Notes: a model not told the origin generated them from the letters alone. DNA of 64,000 bases from Brassica napus (GCF_020379485.1 NC_063437.1:18749726-18813725), one strand, 5' to 3'; shown: positions 44,762 through 55,771, numbered from the stretch's first letter. Translations and numbers: made by a program.

Positions 44762-45155
44762 TGTAATGATATGGGCCAAATTCTACTTTAAGCCCAATAC
44801 CAAAAGATTACTTTGGCGGCAAGTTTCTGATTACGTTAATGACGGTCTCGTGCTTTACCAATTTAAGAGAATGGAAATAATCCTTTTACAAAGAGGATTC
44901 GGTCTAGGTCGTGACTATATAAGGAAAGCTTCAACAACAACAAAGATCATCCGTTTAAGAAGAGAGAAGAGAGCAATAAGTTAGATAAAGAGAGATCAAG
45001 AGAGATTAGCAATTAGGAAGAGCGTTTATTGCTTAGGCTTGTGATCTTTATATTTTGTTCTTGAGAAACCTTTGTAGTGAATAAAAGCTAAGACAAGTTT
45101 GGTATCAAGTTTATTCCTAATTCTATAGCACAAGGTTAAGGTTAAAATCCTAACA
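44762..45155 (+). repeat. 5' LTR of Copia copy 1
   Basis: 394 bp, starting TGTAATGATATGGGCC and ending AAAATCCTAACA. It contains a TATA box, CTATATAA, at 44915-44922, and GTGAATAAAAG, a possible poly(A) signal, at about 45077-45087. Confidence 0.95.
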
Positions 45156-45157
45156 AG

Positions 45158-45171
45158 TGGTATCAGAGCAT
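45158..45171 (+). other. Primer-binding site, initiator tRNA-Met type
   Basis: TGGTATCAGAGCAT begins two bases after the 5' LTR. This is the standard minus-strand primer site of plant Copia elements. The same site is at 52186 in copy 2. Confidence 0.92.
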
Positions 45172-45201
45172 CAGGTTTGATTGGAAGTGCTAGCTAGAAT
45201 T

Positions 45202-46992
45202 ATGGAACCAACTCTAGGAAAATTTGAGATGGAGAAATTTGATGGCAAAGGTGATTTCGGGATGTGGAAGTATAAGATGATGGGTCAGCTAGAGATCCAG
45301 GGTCTACTTTCGGTTCTTAAGGAAGACTTTACGGTCTTGACAGAATCTGGGAAAGAAGTAGAAGGGTCAGATGCAAAGGTTGATCAAAAGAAAGCTGACA
45401 AGGATCTTAGAGTAAGAAGTCTACTGGGAACGTGTTTAAGTGATTCTATTCTAAGAAAGATTATGCATGAAACAACTGCATTAGGGATGTGGAAGGCCCT
45501 TGAAAAGAATTATCAAACGAAGTCGCTACCCAACAGAATCTACTTGAAGAAACAGTTCTCTTGCTATAAGATGGAAGAGGACAAGACGATAGAAGAAAAC
45601 GTAGATATCTTTCTGAAGCTAATCGCAGACTTGGAGAGTCTCAAAGTTACCATATCAGATGAAGATCAAGCGATTCAACTATTGTCGGGACTTCCAGAAG
45701 CATATGAACCATTGGTTCACACACTTCAATACGGTACTGGGAAAGAAACGCTTACCGTAAACGAAGTTGTAACTTCAGCTTATTCCAAAGAAGCGGAACT
45801 TAAGCAGAAAGGATTACTTAACAAAAGCAAAACAGATTCGGAAGGTTTGTATGTAGAGTCACGTGGAAGAACTCAGAAGAGGTCAGGGAACAGTAATGGA
45901 AACTCCAATAACTGGAGAGGGAGATCTAAAAGCAGAGGAAAGTTTCAGTCGAATCAGAGATCAGAGGAGAACAACACGGGTTGTTTTATTTGTGGAAAAG
46001 AAGACCATTGGAAGCGAGAATGTCCTGAAAGAAGGAGACGTCCAAATTCTGCAAATTTTACAAAAGAGCCTGTGCAGCCACTAGTGTTAACCGTTAGCAA
46101 TCAAGATACACTCAAGGAATGGATCATGGATTCAGGTTGTTCATTCCATAGTACACATGACAAAGAAGTCTTGTTTGATTTCAAGGAGTATGAAGGAGGA
46201 AGTGTATTGATGGCTAACAACACTCAAGGCAGCATCAAAGGAATGGGAAAGATTCGGATTCAAAATTCAGATGGTTCTGAAGTGATACTCAAGGATGTTA
46301 AATACATGCCGGACGTGAGTAGGAATCTGATTTCTTATGGGATGTTAGAAAAATCAGGTTGCAGGTATAGAGGAAGCTGCTTCAAGGTTCAATTTTACAA
46401 ACGTAAGAAGAAAGTAATTTCAGGAAAATACAAAGATGGGTTATACTTTCTTCAAGGAACGGTTGTGAAGAGTAAAGTGGATACTTCAAAAGCTGAGAAG
46501 GAAGTTAAACAAAAGAAGTTAAAGGTGTCTTTCAGTGAGAGTTTAATTCAGGGACCAAGTCCATATGGTTTTAGGACAGAAACGACTTCAGCTCGAGGTG
46601 GAGATTCGTTTTCAGCAGAGAAATACGAGTCAAGTAAAGAAACTGAGAATGGGCATGCTATAGATGATTATTGTCTTTCAAAGAATGAAGAAAAGAGTAA
46701 TGATAAGGCATCATCAAAGGAGAATCAAAGGCTTGATGGATTCAAGAAGGATTCACAGTTTTGCATTGAAAGTTTCACAAACTCAGATTATGCAACAAAC
46801 GATGAGGAAGCATCGGCTACAGGGTTTATGCTCAAAGTTAGCGATGCAGAAACCAAGTCTATCATTACCACACTAAAAAGGGAAGATGTATCGAACAATA
46901 CATATACTACGGGTAATCATGTAGAGCGGTTAAAAGAAAACGCACCTGATCAGAAGTTGCAGCTTTGCTGTGAACTTCCTAATGTCCACTGA
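45202..46992 (+). CDS. Copia Gag with protease-like segment, copy 1
   Basis: 596 codons from the first ATG (MEPTLGKFEMEKFDGKGDFG). Residues up to about 230 form the Copia Gag core (FGMWKYKMMGQLEIQGLL, MWKALEKNYQTKSLPNRIYL, LLSGLPEAYEPLV). A zinc knuckle, CFICGKEDHWKREC, stands at about 261-274. WIMDSGCSFHSTHDKEVLFD (about 307-326) matches the aspartic protease start, DSG. After about residue 430 a lysine-, serine- and glutamate-rich tail has no integrase. It keeps a scrap like the RNase H region of Copia elements (SDYATNDEEASATGFMLKVS), so the pol gene was deleted internally with its ends joined in frame. Gag would assemble particles, while enzymes must come from a partner. Confidence 0.9.
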   Translation: MEPTLGKFEMEKFDGKGDFGMWKYKMMGQLEIQGLLSVLKEDFTVLTESGKEVEGSDAKVDQKKADKDLRVRSLLGTCLSDSILRKIMHETTALGMWKALEKNYQTKSLPNRIYLKKQFSCYKMEEDKTIEENVDIFLKLIADLESLKVTISDEDQAIQLLSGLPEAYEPLVHTLQYGTGKETLTVNEVVTSAYSKEAELKQKGLLNKSKTDSEGLYVESRGRTQKRSGNSNGNSNNWRGRSKSRGKFQSNQRSEENNTGCFICGKEDHWKRECPERRRRPNSANFTKEPVQPLVLTVSNQDTLKEWIMDSGCSFHSTHDKEVLFDFKEYEGGSVLMANNTQGSIKGMGKIRIQNSDGSEVILKDVKYMPDVSRNLISYGMLEKSGCRYRGSCFKVQFYKRKKKVISGKYKDGLYFLQGTVVKSKVDTSKAEKEVKQKKLKVSFSESLIQGPSPYGFRTETTSARGGDSFSAEKYESSKETENGHAIDDYCLSKNEEKSNDKASSKENQRLDGFKKDSQFCIESFTNSDYATNDEEASATGFMLKVSDAETKSIITTLKREDVSNNTYTTGNHVERLKENAPDQKLQLCCELPNVH

Positions 46993-48338
46993 TAGGAGAA
47001 AAGCGTCACAGGTAATTTTATTATCGAGACACCTCGCACAAGAAGAAATAATGAGTAAGGGACTACTGTTATTTCTTATCGATAATAAAGAGCTAGTAAG
47101 GAGCAAGAAAATTTACTTGTGACGGATAAGACGAGGTGGATGTTTTAGCTCAAGGTGGAGCAGCTGAAACAAAGGGAAAATTGCTAATAGGTCTCAATTA
47201 TATCGGATGAAGGGTAGGAAAGGTTGTTGAAGTGCTACATGAGAGAACGTCTTAAACATCAAGAGTGGTGAATGGAGACGAGTATCTCAGGCTAGAAAGG
47301 AATCCCAACTGGGTTGCCATACAAGGAAGGGGAAGGTTGATGAGAGAACGTCTTGAACACCAGTAATGGTGAAGGGAGACGAGTATCTCAGGTTACAGGA
47401 CTACAAGATCGCAGAACAAGCACAAGCGAAGTGATCGTCTTAAACCGCTGAGGAGACTGAAAGTCTTTTCCAAGAAGCTGAAAGAAGACGTGCTATGAGA
47501 TGCCATAAGTTCACCGGAGAAAGCGGGAAAGATGCCTACAGATATGGGATTGGTCAAAAGTCTTAGAGAAGAAAATTACCTCTGAGGAATGGTGGTTATA
47601 GACGACACAGTCTATACAAGGTCTGCAAATTTCAAAATACTAGTTAGAAATTTGTGGAAAAATGGAGCTACAACAGAAGCTGGAGAATCACCTCAAGGTA
47701 TATATAAAATCAGAAGGGATTGATTTACCTGAAAAATACATGGTCGTAGCAAGGAACCGTCTACATCAAACCTGAATAAATCCAACGAAGAACAGTTTGG
47801 ATTTTACAATGTTTAGCTCTTATGAATATGATTGAGTAAAGGGTAAAAGATATTACCAAAGGAAGCTACATGGTGGAGAGACGTCTGCATCAAGAAATCA
47901 AAATTAGTCAAAGGGCAAAGGAAGATACCTGTGCAAACTGAAGAGTCTGATTCTAAAGAAAACAAAAAGGACATGACCAGGAAGCCATACGAGGGTGAGC
48001 ATGCACATCTACGGTTGAGGCGTTGCAAGCTAGCGCCTGAGAAGAGGAAGCGGTGAACAAATCAGAGCATTGGCGAGAGAATTTATCGGCAAGATTCACA
48101 AGGGGGATGAATTCACCGGCTGGAGTGGAGAAGAGAAGACGGACCAGTCACGCGGAAACGGAGGGAAAGCTTGGTGAAGCTCCTGAAATCGCTAGCTTTG
48201 TTTGCCAAAGGAACCAGAGCGGAGAAAAGTGGAGGTAGTGGTTGGGTAAGAATCACTATGATCGTCAAAGCTACAGAGAAGAGTTGGTATTGTTGCTCAA
48301 CGAAGAAGACGCAAAAGGAGAAGTATGGATTTGGGCCC
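46993..48338 (+). other. Non-coding 3' internal region of Copia copy 1
   Basis: About 1.35 kb between the Gag stop and the polypurine tract has no long plus-strand frame. It contains two related segments, AGAGAACGTCTT(A/G)AACA followed by GGAGACGAGTATCTCAGG, at about 47243-47294 and 47341-47392. It could hold packaging or dimerisation signals or be sequence remaining from pol. Confidence 0.6.
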
Positions 48339-48348
48339 AAGGTGGAGA
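48339..48348 (+). other. Polypurine tract of Copia copy 1
   Basis: AAGGTGGAGA precedes the 3' LTR by one base and would prime plus-strand synthesis. The corresponding tract of copy 2 is at 55367-55376. Confidence 0.85.
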
Positions 48349-48349
48349 T

Positions 48350-48743
48350 TGTAATGATATGGGCCAAATTCTACTTTAAGCCCAATACCAAAAGATTACT
48401 TTGGCGGCAAGTTTCTGATTACGTTAATGACGGTCTCGTGCTTTACCAATTTAAGAGAATGGAAATAATCCTTTTACAAAGAGGATTCGGTCTAGGTCGT
48501 GACTATATAAGGAAAGCTTCAACAACAACAAAGATCATCCGTTTAAGAAGAGAGAAGAGAGCAATAAGTTAGATAAAGAGAGATCAAGAGAGATTAGCAA
48601 TTAGGAAGAGCGTTTATTGCTTAGGCTTGTGATCTTTATATTTTGTTCTTGAGAAACCTTTGTAGTGAATAAAAGCTAAGACAAGTTTGGTATCAAGTTT
48701 ATTCCTAATTCTATAGCACAAGGTTAAGGTTAAAATCCTAACA
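48350..48743 (+). repeat. 3' LTR of Copia copy 1
   Basis: 394 bp. I see no difference from the 5' LTR of the same copy. Confidence 0.95.
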
Positions 48744-49685
48744 CTAAAGACAAAGACTTATTCAACTAACTGAATCTCTAACACATGTAAGACTTTCGAA
48801 CGTTTACCGCAAAAGTTCAAACAGACCCACCTTGTAAGACACGAAAGTGCTACTTTGGCTGTCTGAAAAATGGAATTAGTGTTGATTTTTTTTGGTTAAC
48901 GAGTTGATTAGTTAATGTGATGTGTTTTGATAGAATCGACCCAAAACATAGTATTCAATGTTCCTAACTTTTGATATCTATTGACTTAGAGTAACGGACT
49001 TTGAAAGTTAGTATAAAGCAACTGAAGAAACTTTTTATATCCAAAAACAGAATATTAATGTGGCTTACTAGATTTTTGGTGCTATTCTAAAGTATTTATG
49101 TTTTTATATTATTTATTTCAAATATGTTAGACATATTATTATAATTTATTAGTACTATTTTCGACAGTTTATGTTATTACTTTTGAAACAGATTATATTT
49201 AAATTAGTAGTATTAAGCTAGGAAAAAACACTTGAAATTTATTTGAACACTTGAAATAAAACTATATTTTTGGTTTCTTGTTTTTTTCCTGTGTTTATTT
49301 GTGTTGTAGTATTGATAAATGACTATATAAAATAAATACGAACAAGAAAATGTGAAACTTTTGTTGGTTACAGAACAGAGTTGATGATCTTACAGAGAAT
49401 TAAAGACATTTAGTTTGGAGTTAAAATGACAGTTCTAATAATTTACAACAAAGAACTTCCATCGAACTGGAAATTGTTTTTACTTTACCCCAACTAATCG
49501 GAATCTATTCCTTCCATTTTTAGTAAGATTAATAAAATCGTGAAAATCTGACATTTTTCATATCTATATATAAAATCTTAGAAAAAAAAATCTTTAAATA
49601 GTTATCTAGATATATTTAAAGTTATCTAGATTTTTTTTTTTTTTTGAAAAAGTTATCTAGATATATTAGATCTTGATAATAATCA
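48744..49685. other. Former CASP-like promoter side and 3' flank of LOG3
   Basis: AT-rich sequence. The left part would have been the upstream region of the CASP-like gene before copy 1 inserted. The right part is the LOG3 3' flank. A TTATCTAGAT(A)T repeat occurs at about 49600-49670. No gene is seen. Confidence 0.45.
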
Positions 49686-51784
49686 TTATCCAGTCCTTTC
49701 CATCTCCCAGCAGAGCTTAGACGCAACACTTTCATGGCAAGGTGCATATTCCTGCAAAATGACAACAACAACGTTTGAGATTATGTAGAGACCCAGAAAC
49801 AATTCATTTTCTTCAATTTACCTCAAGCTTCTTCACAAGCTCTTTAGCAGTAGGTTCAGAGACTATGATCTCACGAGCAGTCGGGCTGATGAATCCTTCT
49901 TCAACGGCTTTATCGATGAATGAAAGCAGAGAGTTGTAGTATCCATCAACATTGAGTAAACCCACCTGCAGAAAGTTTGTTTTAATGATTTTGGATTCTT
50001 GAATTTTTCCATTTGAAGTAAGAATATTAGGGAGGGTTTTTTTACAGGCTTGTCATGAATTCCAAGCTGAGCCCAAGTTATGACCTCAAGCAATTCTTCA
50101 AGTGTTCCATAGCCTCCTACAATTATCGCACAAAATTTTAGATTTGATTTGTCAAAAGAGAGCAGGTTAATCTGTTACTATGATATGGTCAAATCAGTAG
50201 GTATGCATGTACAATACAAAACCAAATAATAGAGTCCTCTCCTCTCTGTTACTGTTTTGTACATTGGTACTGACTATGATTACAAAAGCAGGATCTTGAC
50301 TTTCCATTAATGATTTCAGATTAAGTGTGGGCCAAAAAATGCCATTTGTGGGACTGTTTCAAGTTTTGTCTCTTAACTTGAAAAGGGCAAAGAAAAAAAG
50401 TTTGGTCAGAGTAAGACTACACAAGCTATAGAGAGAGTACCCCCTAAGTTAAAAAAAAAAACAGAGCAACAAATAGAGTAAAAGAGAAGGAAAAAGGTAT
50501 AATTCTAAGTGCCAGATGTTGATGGTGAAGGCCTTTTATCTTACACTCTGGTGACTTTAAATATTTAGATTTTTTTTCATTTCAAAGAACAATTAAAAAT
50601 AAAAAACTTTTCACAGCAGCTTTCACACTGCAGCTTGACCAAAACATAATGTCTTTTTTTTGTGTAACTAAGAAATCATGTTTTTACCAAACTCTTTTCT
50701 TCTCTTTTTTTACAAAATCAGTCCAGAAAAACAAACTTTTTCCTTTACATGAACAAACACTTCTACTTTGAAACTTTGGTTACCCATTCAAATTGTTTTA
50801 AGAGGCTAAACTGGGCTTCTTAAAATTCTTTGCGTCACTAGGGTTTGACCAGTTTTCGTATGTTATCATTACTTACATTGAAAGAACAACAAAATTTTGA
50901 GGTTTAGAAATGTTTTTTGAGAAAGAAAACATTTGATTGATAATTTGGATGGATTGGGTTTAAAGCAAAACCTGGTAAGGCAATAAAAGCATCAGAGTGC
51001 TTGGCCATTTCAGCTTTCCTTTGGTGCATATCTGCAACTGCTCTTACTTCTCCTACTGTTTCACCAGTCAACTGCAAAAAACAATGATCATCCACCATTT
51101 TAAAATAAATAAAAGGATGTTAATTAAAAGTAGTTAACGGGCAAAAGCAACTTTGGGCTCTTCTACAGGCAAACGCAATGATGTCACCGCAAGTAGTCGT
51201 AATGTTTGGATGTTTTTGAAATCTCCTACAGAACCCTAACATCTAGTTAACCTCTTTCTAATCATTTTCTTCATATATCTTTTATTCAGATTACGGTAAC
51301 CAAATGAGGATATTTATATATTAGGATACCTAAACTACTCGCAATCATGAGATTTAAGAAAAGGTAATAAACAGGGAGAAGAGTAAAACCTAAGCAAAGA
51401 CTGAAGATTAAAATGGTTTTGAATGGGAATTTGGAAAACTTAAAAGAGAAATTAATTAACAACGAACAATGTTTTATTTTGAAATTTTCTTCTTTGAAAA
51501 GTTCATACCTCTCTAGGCATGAGGGTCTTTGGAATTATTCTGCAGAGTGACAACAAAAGGACAAAGTTGGGGTTTATTAGAAATATTCAACAATATAATC
51601 CAACGCTTGTGTTCCATCAGAATCTCAAAAGACAGTTTTCTTTTGTATGATCTGAAGCTCAAAAAGTTGTCAAATAGTTTAAAGTGATTTGACTAAGAAA
51701 AAGTTACCCAATAACATGACGACCACCATCATGAACAGCTTGTGAAACCAAACCCATCAAGCCTATGCTCCCACCTCCATAGAC

Positions 51785-51789
51785 TAGAT
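51785..51789. repeat. Target-site duplication TAGAT, left, Copia copy 2
   Basis: TAGAT before TG of the element; the same TAGAT follows the terminal CA at 55772-55776. Confidence 0.95.
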
Positions 51790-52183
51790 TGTAATGATAT
51801 GGGCCAAATTCTACTTTAAGCCCAATACCAAAAGATTACTTTGGCGGCAAGTTTCTGATTACGTTAATGACGGTCTCGTGCTTTACCAATTTAAGAGAAT
51901 GGAAATAATCTTTTTACAAAGAGGATTCGGTCTAGGTCGTGACTATATAAGGAAAGCTTCAACAACAACAAAGATCATCCGTTTAAGAAGAGAGAAGAGA
52001 GCAATAAGTTAGATAAAGAGAGATCAAGAGAGATTAGCAATTAGGAAGAGCGTTTATTGCTTAGGCTTGTGATCTTTATATTTTGTTCTTGAGAAACCTT
52101 TGTAGTGAATAAAAGCTAAGACAAGTTTGGTATCAAGTTTATTCCTAATTCTATAGCACAAGGTTAAGGTTAAAATCCTAACA
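51790..52183 (+). repeat. 5' LTR of Copia copy 2
   Basis: 394 bp. It differs from the three other LTRs in the window at one position that I could see (51911, C to T). Confidence 0.95.
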
Positions 52184-52229
52184 AGTGGTATCAGAGCATC
52201 AGGTTTGATTGGAAGTGCTAGCTAGAATT

Positions 52230-54020
52230 ATGGAACCAACTCTAGGAAAATTTGAGATGGAGAAATTTGATGGCAAAGGTGATTTCGGGATGTGGAAGTA
52301 TAAGATGATGGGTCAGCTAGAGATCCAGGGTCTACTTTCGGTTCTTAAGGAAGACTTTACGGTCTTGACAGAATCTGGGAAAGAAGTAGAAGGGTCAGAT
52401 GCAAAGGTTGATCAAAAGAAAGCTGACAAGGATCTTAGAGTAAGAAGTCTACTGGGAACGTGTTTAAGTGATTCTATTCTAAGAAAGATTATGCATGAAA
52501 CAACTGCATTAGGGATGTGGAAGGCCCTTGAAAAGAATTATCAAACGAAGTCGCTACCCAACAGAATCTACTTGAAGAAACAGTTCTCTTGCTATAAGAT
52601 GGAAGAGGACAAGACGATAGAAGAAAACGTAGATATCTTTCTGAAGCTAATCGCAGACTTGGAGAGTCTCAAAGTTACCATATCAGATGAAGATCAAGCG
52701 ATTCAACTATTGTCGGGACTTCCAGAAGCATATGAACCATTGGTTCACACACTTCAATACGGTACTGGGAAAGAAACGCTTACCGTAAACGAAGTTGTAA
52801 CTTCAGCTTATTCCAAAGAAGCGGAACTTAAGCAGAAAGGATTACTTAACAAAAGCAAAACAGATTCGGAAGGTTTGTATGTAGAGTCACGTGGAAGAAC
52901 TCAGAAGAGGTCAGGGAACAGTAATGGAAACTCCAATAACTGGAGAGGGAGATCTAAAAGCAGAGGAAAGTTTCAGTCGAATCAGAGATCAGAGGAGAAC
53001 AACACGGGTTGTTTTATTTGTGGAAAAGAAGACCATTGGAAGCGAGAATGTCCTGAAAGAAGGAGACGTCCAAATTCTGCAAATTTTACAAAAGAGCCTG
53101 TGCAGCCACTAGTGTTAACCGTTAGCAATCAAGATACACTCAAGGAATGGATCATGGATTCAGGTTGTTCATTCCATAGTACACATGACAAAGAAGTCTT
53201 GTTTGATTTCAAGGAGTATGAAGGAGGAAGTGTATTGATGGCTAACAACACTCAAGGCAGCATCAAAGGAATGGGAAAGATTCGGATTCAAAATTCAGAT
53301 GGTTCTGAAGTGATACTCAAGGATGTTAAATACATGCCGGACGTGAGTAGGAATCTGATTTCTTATGGGATGTTAGAAAAATCAGGTTGCAGGTATAGAG
53401 GAAGCTGCTTCAAGGTTCAATTTTACAAACGTAAGAAGAAAGTAATTTCAGGAAAATACAAAGATGGGTTATACTTTCTTCAAGGAACGGTTGTGAAGAG
53501 TAAAGTGGATACTTCAAAAGCTGAGAAGGAAGTTAAACAAAAGAAGTTAAAGGTGTCTTTCAGTGAGAGTTTAATTCAGGGACCAAGTCCATATGGTTTT
53601 AGGACAGAAACGACTTCAGCTCGAGGTGGAGATTCGTTTTCAGCAGAGAAATACGAGTCAAGTAAAGAAACTGAGAATGGGCATGCTATAGATGATTATT
53701 GTCTTTCAAAGAATGAAGAAAAGAGTAATGATAAGGCATCATCAAAGGAGAATCAAAGGCTTGATGGATTCAAGAAGGATTCACAGTTTTGCATTGAAAG
53801 TTTCACAAACTCAGATTATGCAACAAACGATGAGGAAGCATCGGCTACAGGGTTTATGCTCAAAGTTAGCGATGCAGAAACCAAGTCTATCATTACCACA
53901 CTAAAAAGGGAAGATGTATCGAACAATACATATACTACGGGTAATCATGTAGAGCGGTTAAAAGAAAACGCACCTGATCAGAAGTTGCAGCTTTGCTGTG
54001 AACTTCCTAATGTCCACTGA
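52230..54020 (+). CDS. Copia Gag with protease-like segment, copy 2
   Basis: The predicted 596-residue product appears identical to that of copy 1 over its whole length, including zinc knuckle (about 261-274) and DSG motif (about 310). Identity across nearly 1.8 kb with no stop in either copy fits very recent movement and suggests that Gag is still used. Confidence 0.92.
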   Translation: MEPTLGKFEMEKFDGKGDFGMWKYKMMGQLEIQGLLSVLKEDFTVLTESGKEVEGSDAKVDQKKADKDLRVRSLLGTCLSDSILRKIMHETTALGMWKALEKNYQTKSLPNRIYLKKQFSCYKMEEDKTIEENVDIFLKLIADLESLKVTISDEDQAIQLLSGLPEAYEPLVHTLQYGTGKETLTVNEVVTSAYSKEAELKQKGLLNKSKTDSEGLYVESRGRTQKRSGNSNGNSNNWRGRSKSRGKFQSNQRSEENNTGCFICGKEDHWKRECPERRRRPNSANFTKEPVQPLVLTVSNQDTLKEWIMDSGCSFHSTHDKEVLFDFKEYEGGSVLMANNTQGSIKGMGKIRIQNSDGSEVILKDVKYMPDVSRNLISYGMLEKSGCRYRGSCFKVQFYKRKKKVISGKYKDGLYFLQGTVVKSKVDTSKAEKEVKQKKLKVSFSESLIQGPSPYGFRTETTSARGGDSFSAEKYESSKETENGHAIDDYCLSKNEEKSNDKASSKENQRLDGFKKDSQFCIESFTNSDYATNDEEASATGFMLKVSDAETKSIITTLKREDVSNNTYTTGNHVERLKENAPDQKLQLCCELPNVH

Positions 54021-55366
54021 TAGGAGAAAAGCGTCACAGGTAATTTTATTATCGAGACACCTCGCACAAGAAGAAATAATGAGTAAGGGACTACTGTTAT
54101 TTCTTATCGATAATAAAGAGCTAGTAAGGAGCAAGAAAATTTACTTGTGACGGATAAGACGAGGTGGATGTTTTAGCTCAAGGTGGAGCAGCTGAAACAA
54201 AGGGAAAATTGCTAATAGGTCTCAATTATATCGGATGAAGGGTAGGAAAGGTTGTTGAAGTGCTACATGAGAGAACGTCTTAAACATCAAGAGTGGTGAA
54301 TGGAGACGAGTATCTCAGGCTAGAAAGGAATCCCAACTGGGTTGCCATACAAGGAAGGGGAAGGTTGATGAGAGAACGTCTTGAACACCAGTAATGGTGA
54401 AGGGAGACGAGTATCTCAGGTTACAGGACTACAAGATCGCAGAACAAGCACAAGCGAAGTGATCGTCTTAAACCGCTGAGGAGACTGAAAGTCTTTTCCA
54501 AGAAGCTGAAAGAAGACGTGCTATGAGATGCCATAAGTTCACCGGAGAAAGCGGGAAAGATGCCTACAGATATGGGATTGGTCAAAAGTCTTAGAGAAGA
54601 AAATTACCTCTGAGGAATGGTGGTTATAGACGACACAGTCTATACAAGGTCTGCAAATTTCAAAATACTAGTTAGAAATTTGTGGAAAAATGGAGCTACA
54701 ACAGAAGCTGGAGAATCACCTCAAGGTATATATAAAATCAGAAGGGATTGATTTACCTGAAAAATACATGGTCGTAGCAAGGAACCGTCTACATCAAACC
54801 TGAATAAATCCAACGAAGAACAGTTTGGATTTTACAATGTTTAGCTCTTATGAATATGATTGAGTAAAGGGTAAAAGATATTACCAAAGGAAGCTACATG
54901 GTGGAGAGACGTCTGCATCAAGAAATCAAAATTAGTCAAAGGGCAAAGGAAGATACCTGTGCAAACTGAAGAGTCTGATTCTAAAGAAAACAAAAAGGAC
55001 ATGACCAGGAAGCCATACGAGGGTGAGCATGCACATCTACGGTTGAGGCGTTGCAAGCTAGCGCCTGAGAAGAGGAAGCGGTGAACAAATCAGAGCATTG
55101 GCGAGAGAATTTATCGGCAAGATTCACAAGGGGGATGAATTCACCGGCTGGAGTGGAGAAGAGAAGACGGACCAGTCACGCGGAAACGGAGGGAAAGCTT
55201 GGTGAAGCTCCTGAAATCGCTAGCTTTGTTTGCCAAAGGAACCAGAGCGGAGAAAAGTGGAGGTAGTGGTTGGGTAAGAATCACTATGATCGTCAAAGCT
55301 ACAGAGAAGAGTTGGTATTGTTGCTCAACGAAGAAGACGCAAAAGGAGAAGTATGGATTTGGGCCC
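54021..55366 (+). other. Non-coding 3' internal region of Copia copy 2
   Basis: Corresponds base for base, as far as I compared, to 46993-48338 of copy 1, including the paired AGAGAACGTCTT segments (about 54271 and 54369). Confidence 0.6.
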
Positions 55367-55377
55367 AAGGTGGAGAT

Positions 55378-55771
55378 TGTAATGATATGGGCCAAATTCT
55401 ACTTTAAGCCCAATACCAAAAGATTACTTTGGCGGCAAGTTTCTGATTACGTTAATGACGGTCTCGTGCTTTACCAATTTAAGAGAATGGAAATAATCCT
55501 TTTACAAAGAGGATTCGGTCTAGGTCGTGACTATATAAGGAAAGCTTCAACAACAACAAAGATCATCCGTTTAAGAAGAGAGAAGAGAGCAATAAGTTAG
55601 ATAAAGAGAGATCAAGAGAGATTAGCAATTAGGAAGAGCGTTTATTGCTTAGGCTTGTGATCTTTATATTTTGTTCTTGAGAAACCTTTGTAGTGAATAA
55701 AAGCTAAGACAAGTTTGGTATCAAGTTTATTCCTAATTCTATAGCACAAGGTTAAGGTTAAAATCCTAACA
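55378..55771 (+). repeat. 3' LTR of Copia copy 2
   Basis: 394 bp, ending CCTAACA, followed by TAGAT and the continuation of LOG3 exon 2. Confidence 0.95.

Larger units (their letters stand above)
44762..48743 (+). mobile_element. Gag-only Copia LTR retrotransposon, copy 1 (3,982 bp)
   Basis: LTRs 44762-45155 and 48350-48743 (394 bp each, TG...CA ends) look identical by eye. Primer-binding site TGGTATCAGAGCAT at 45158 is complementary to initiator tRNA-Met. Polypurine tract AAGGTGGAGA at 48339-48348. The only long frame is Gag plus a protease-like segment (45202-46992). Integrase, reverse transcriptase and RNase H are missing, so it is non-autonomous. Flanks: CTAAT (44757-44761) left and CTAAA (48744-48748) right, one mismatch in the expected 5-bp duplication. 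It sits 80 bp from the CASP-like ATG, transcribing away from it. It shares length and sequence with copy 2 at 51790. Confidence 0.93.
51790..55771 (+). mobile_element. Gag-only Copia LTR retrotransposon, copy 2 (3,982 bp), inside LOG3 exon 2
   Basis: Same structure and exactly the same length as copy 1, 7,028 bp further on. LTRs are 51790-52183 and 55378-55771, primer site at 52186, polypurine tract 55367-55376. A perfect 5-bp duplication, TAGAT, marks insertion. The one difference I noticed from copy 1 is T instead of C at 51911 in the 5' LTR. It also distinguishes this LTR from its own 3' LTR. The element is antisense to LOG3. Confidence 0.95.

Noticed and set aside
47813..48028. Minus-strand ORF in Copia copy 1 (and its twin at 54841-55056)
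   Set aside because: It is short, has no known motif, and is identical in both copies only because the elements are identical.
48171..48572. Plus-strand ORF running into the Copia 3' LTR (twin at 55199-55600)
   Set aside because: It starts in non-coding internal sequence and ends in the LTR; no domain is recognisable.
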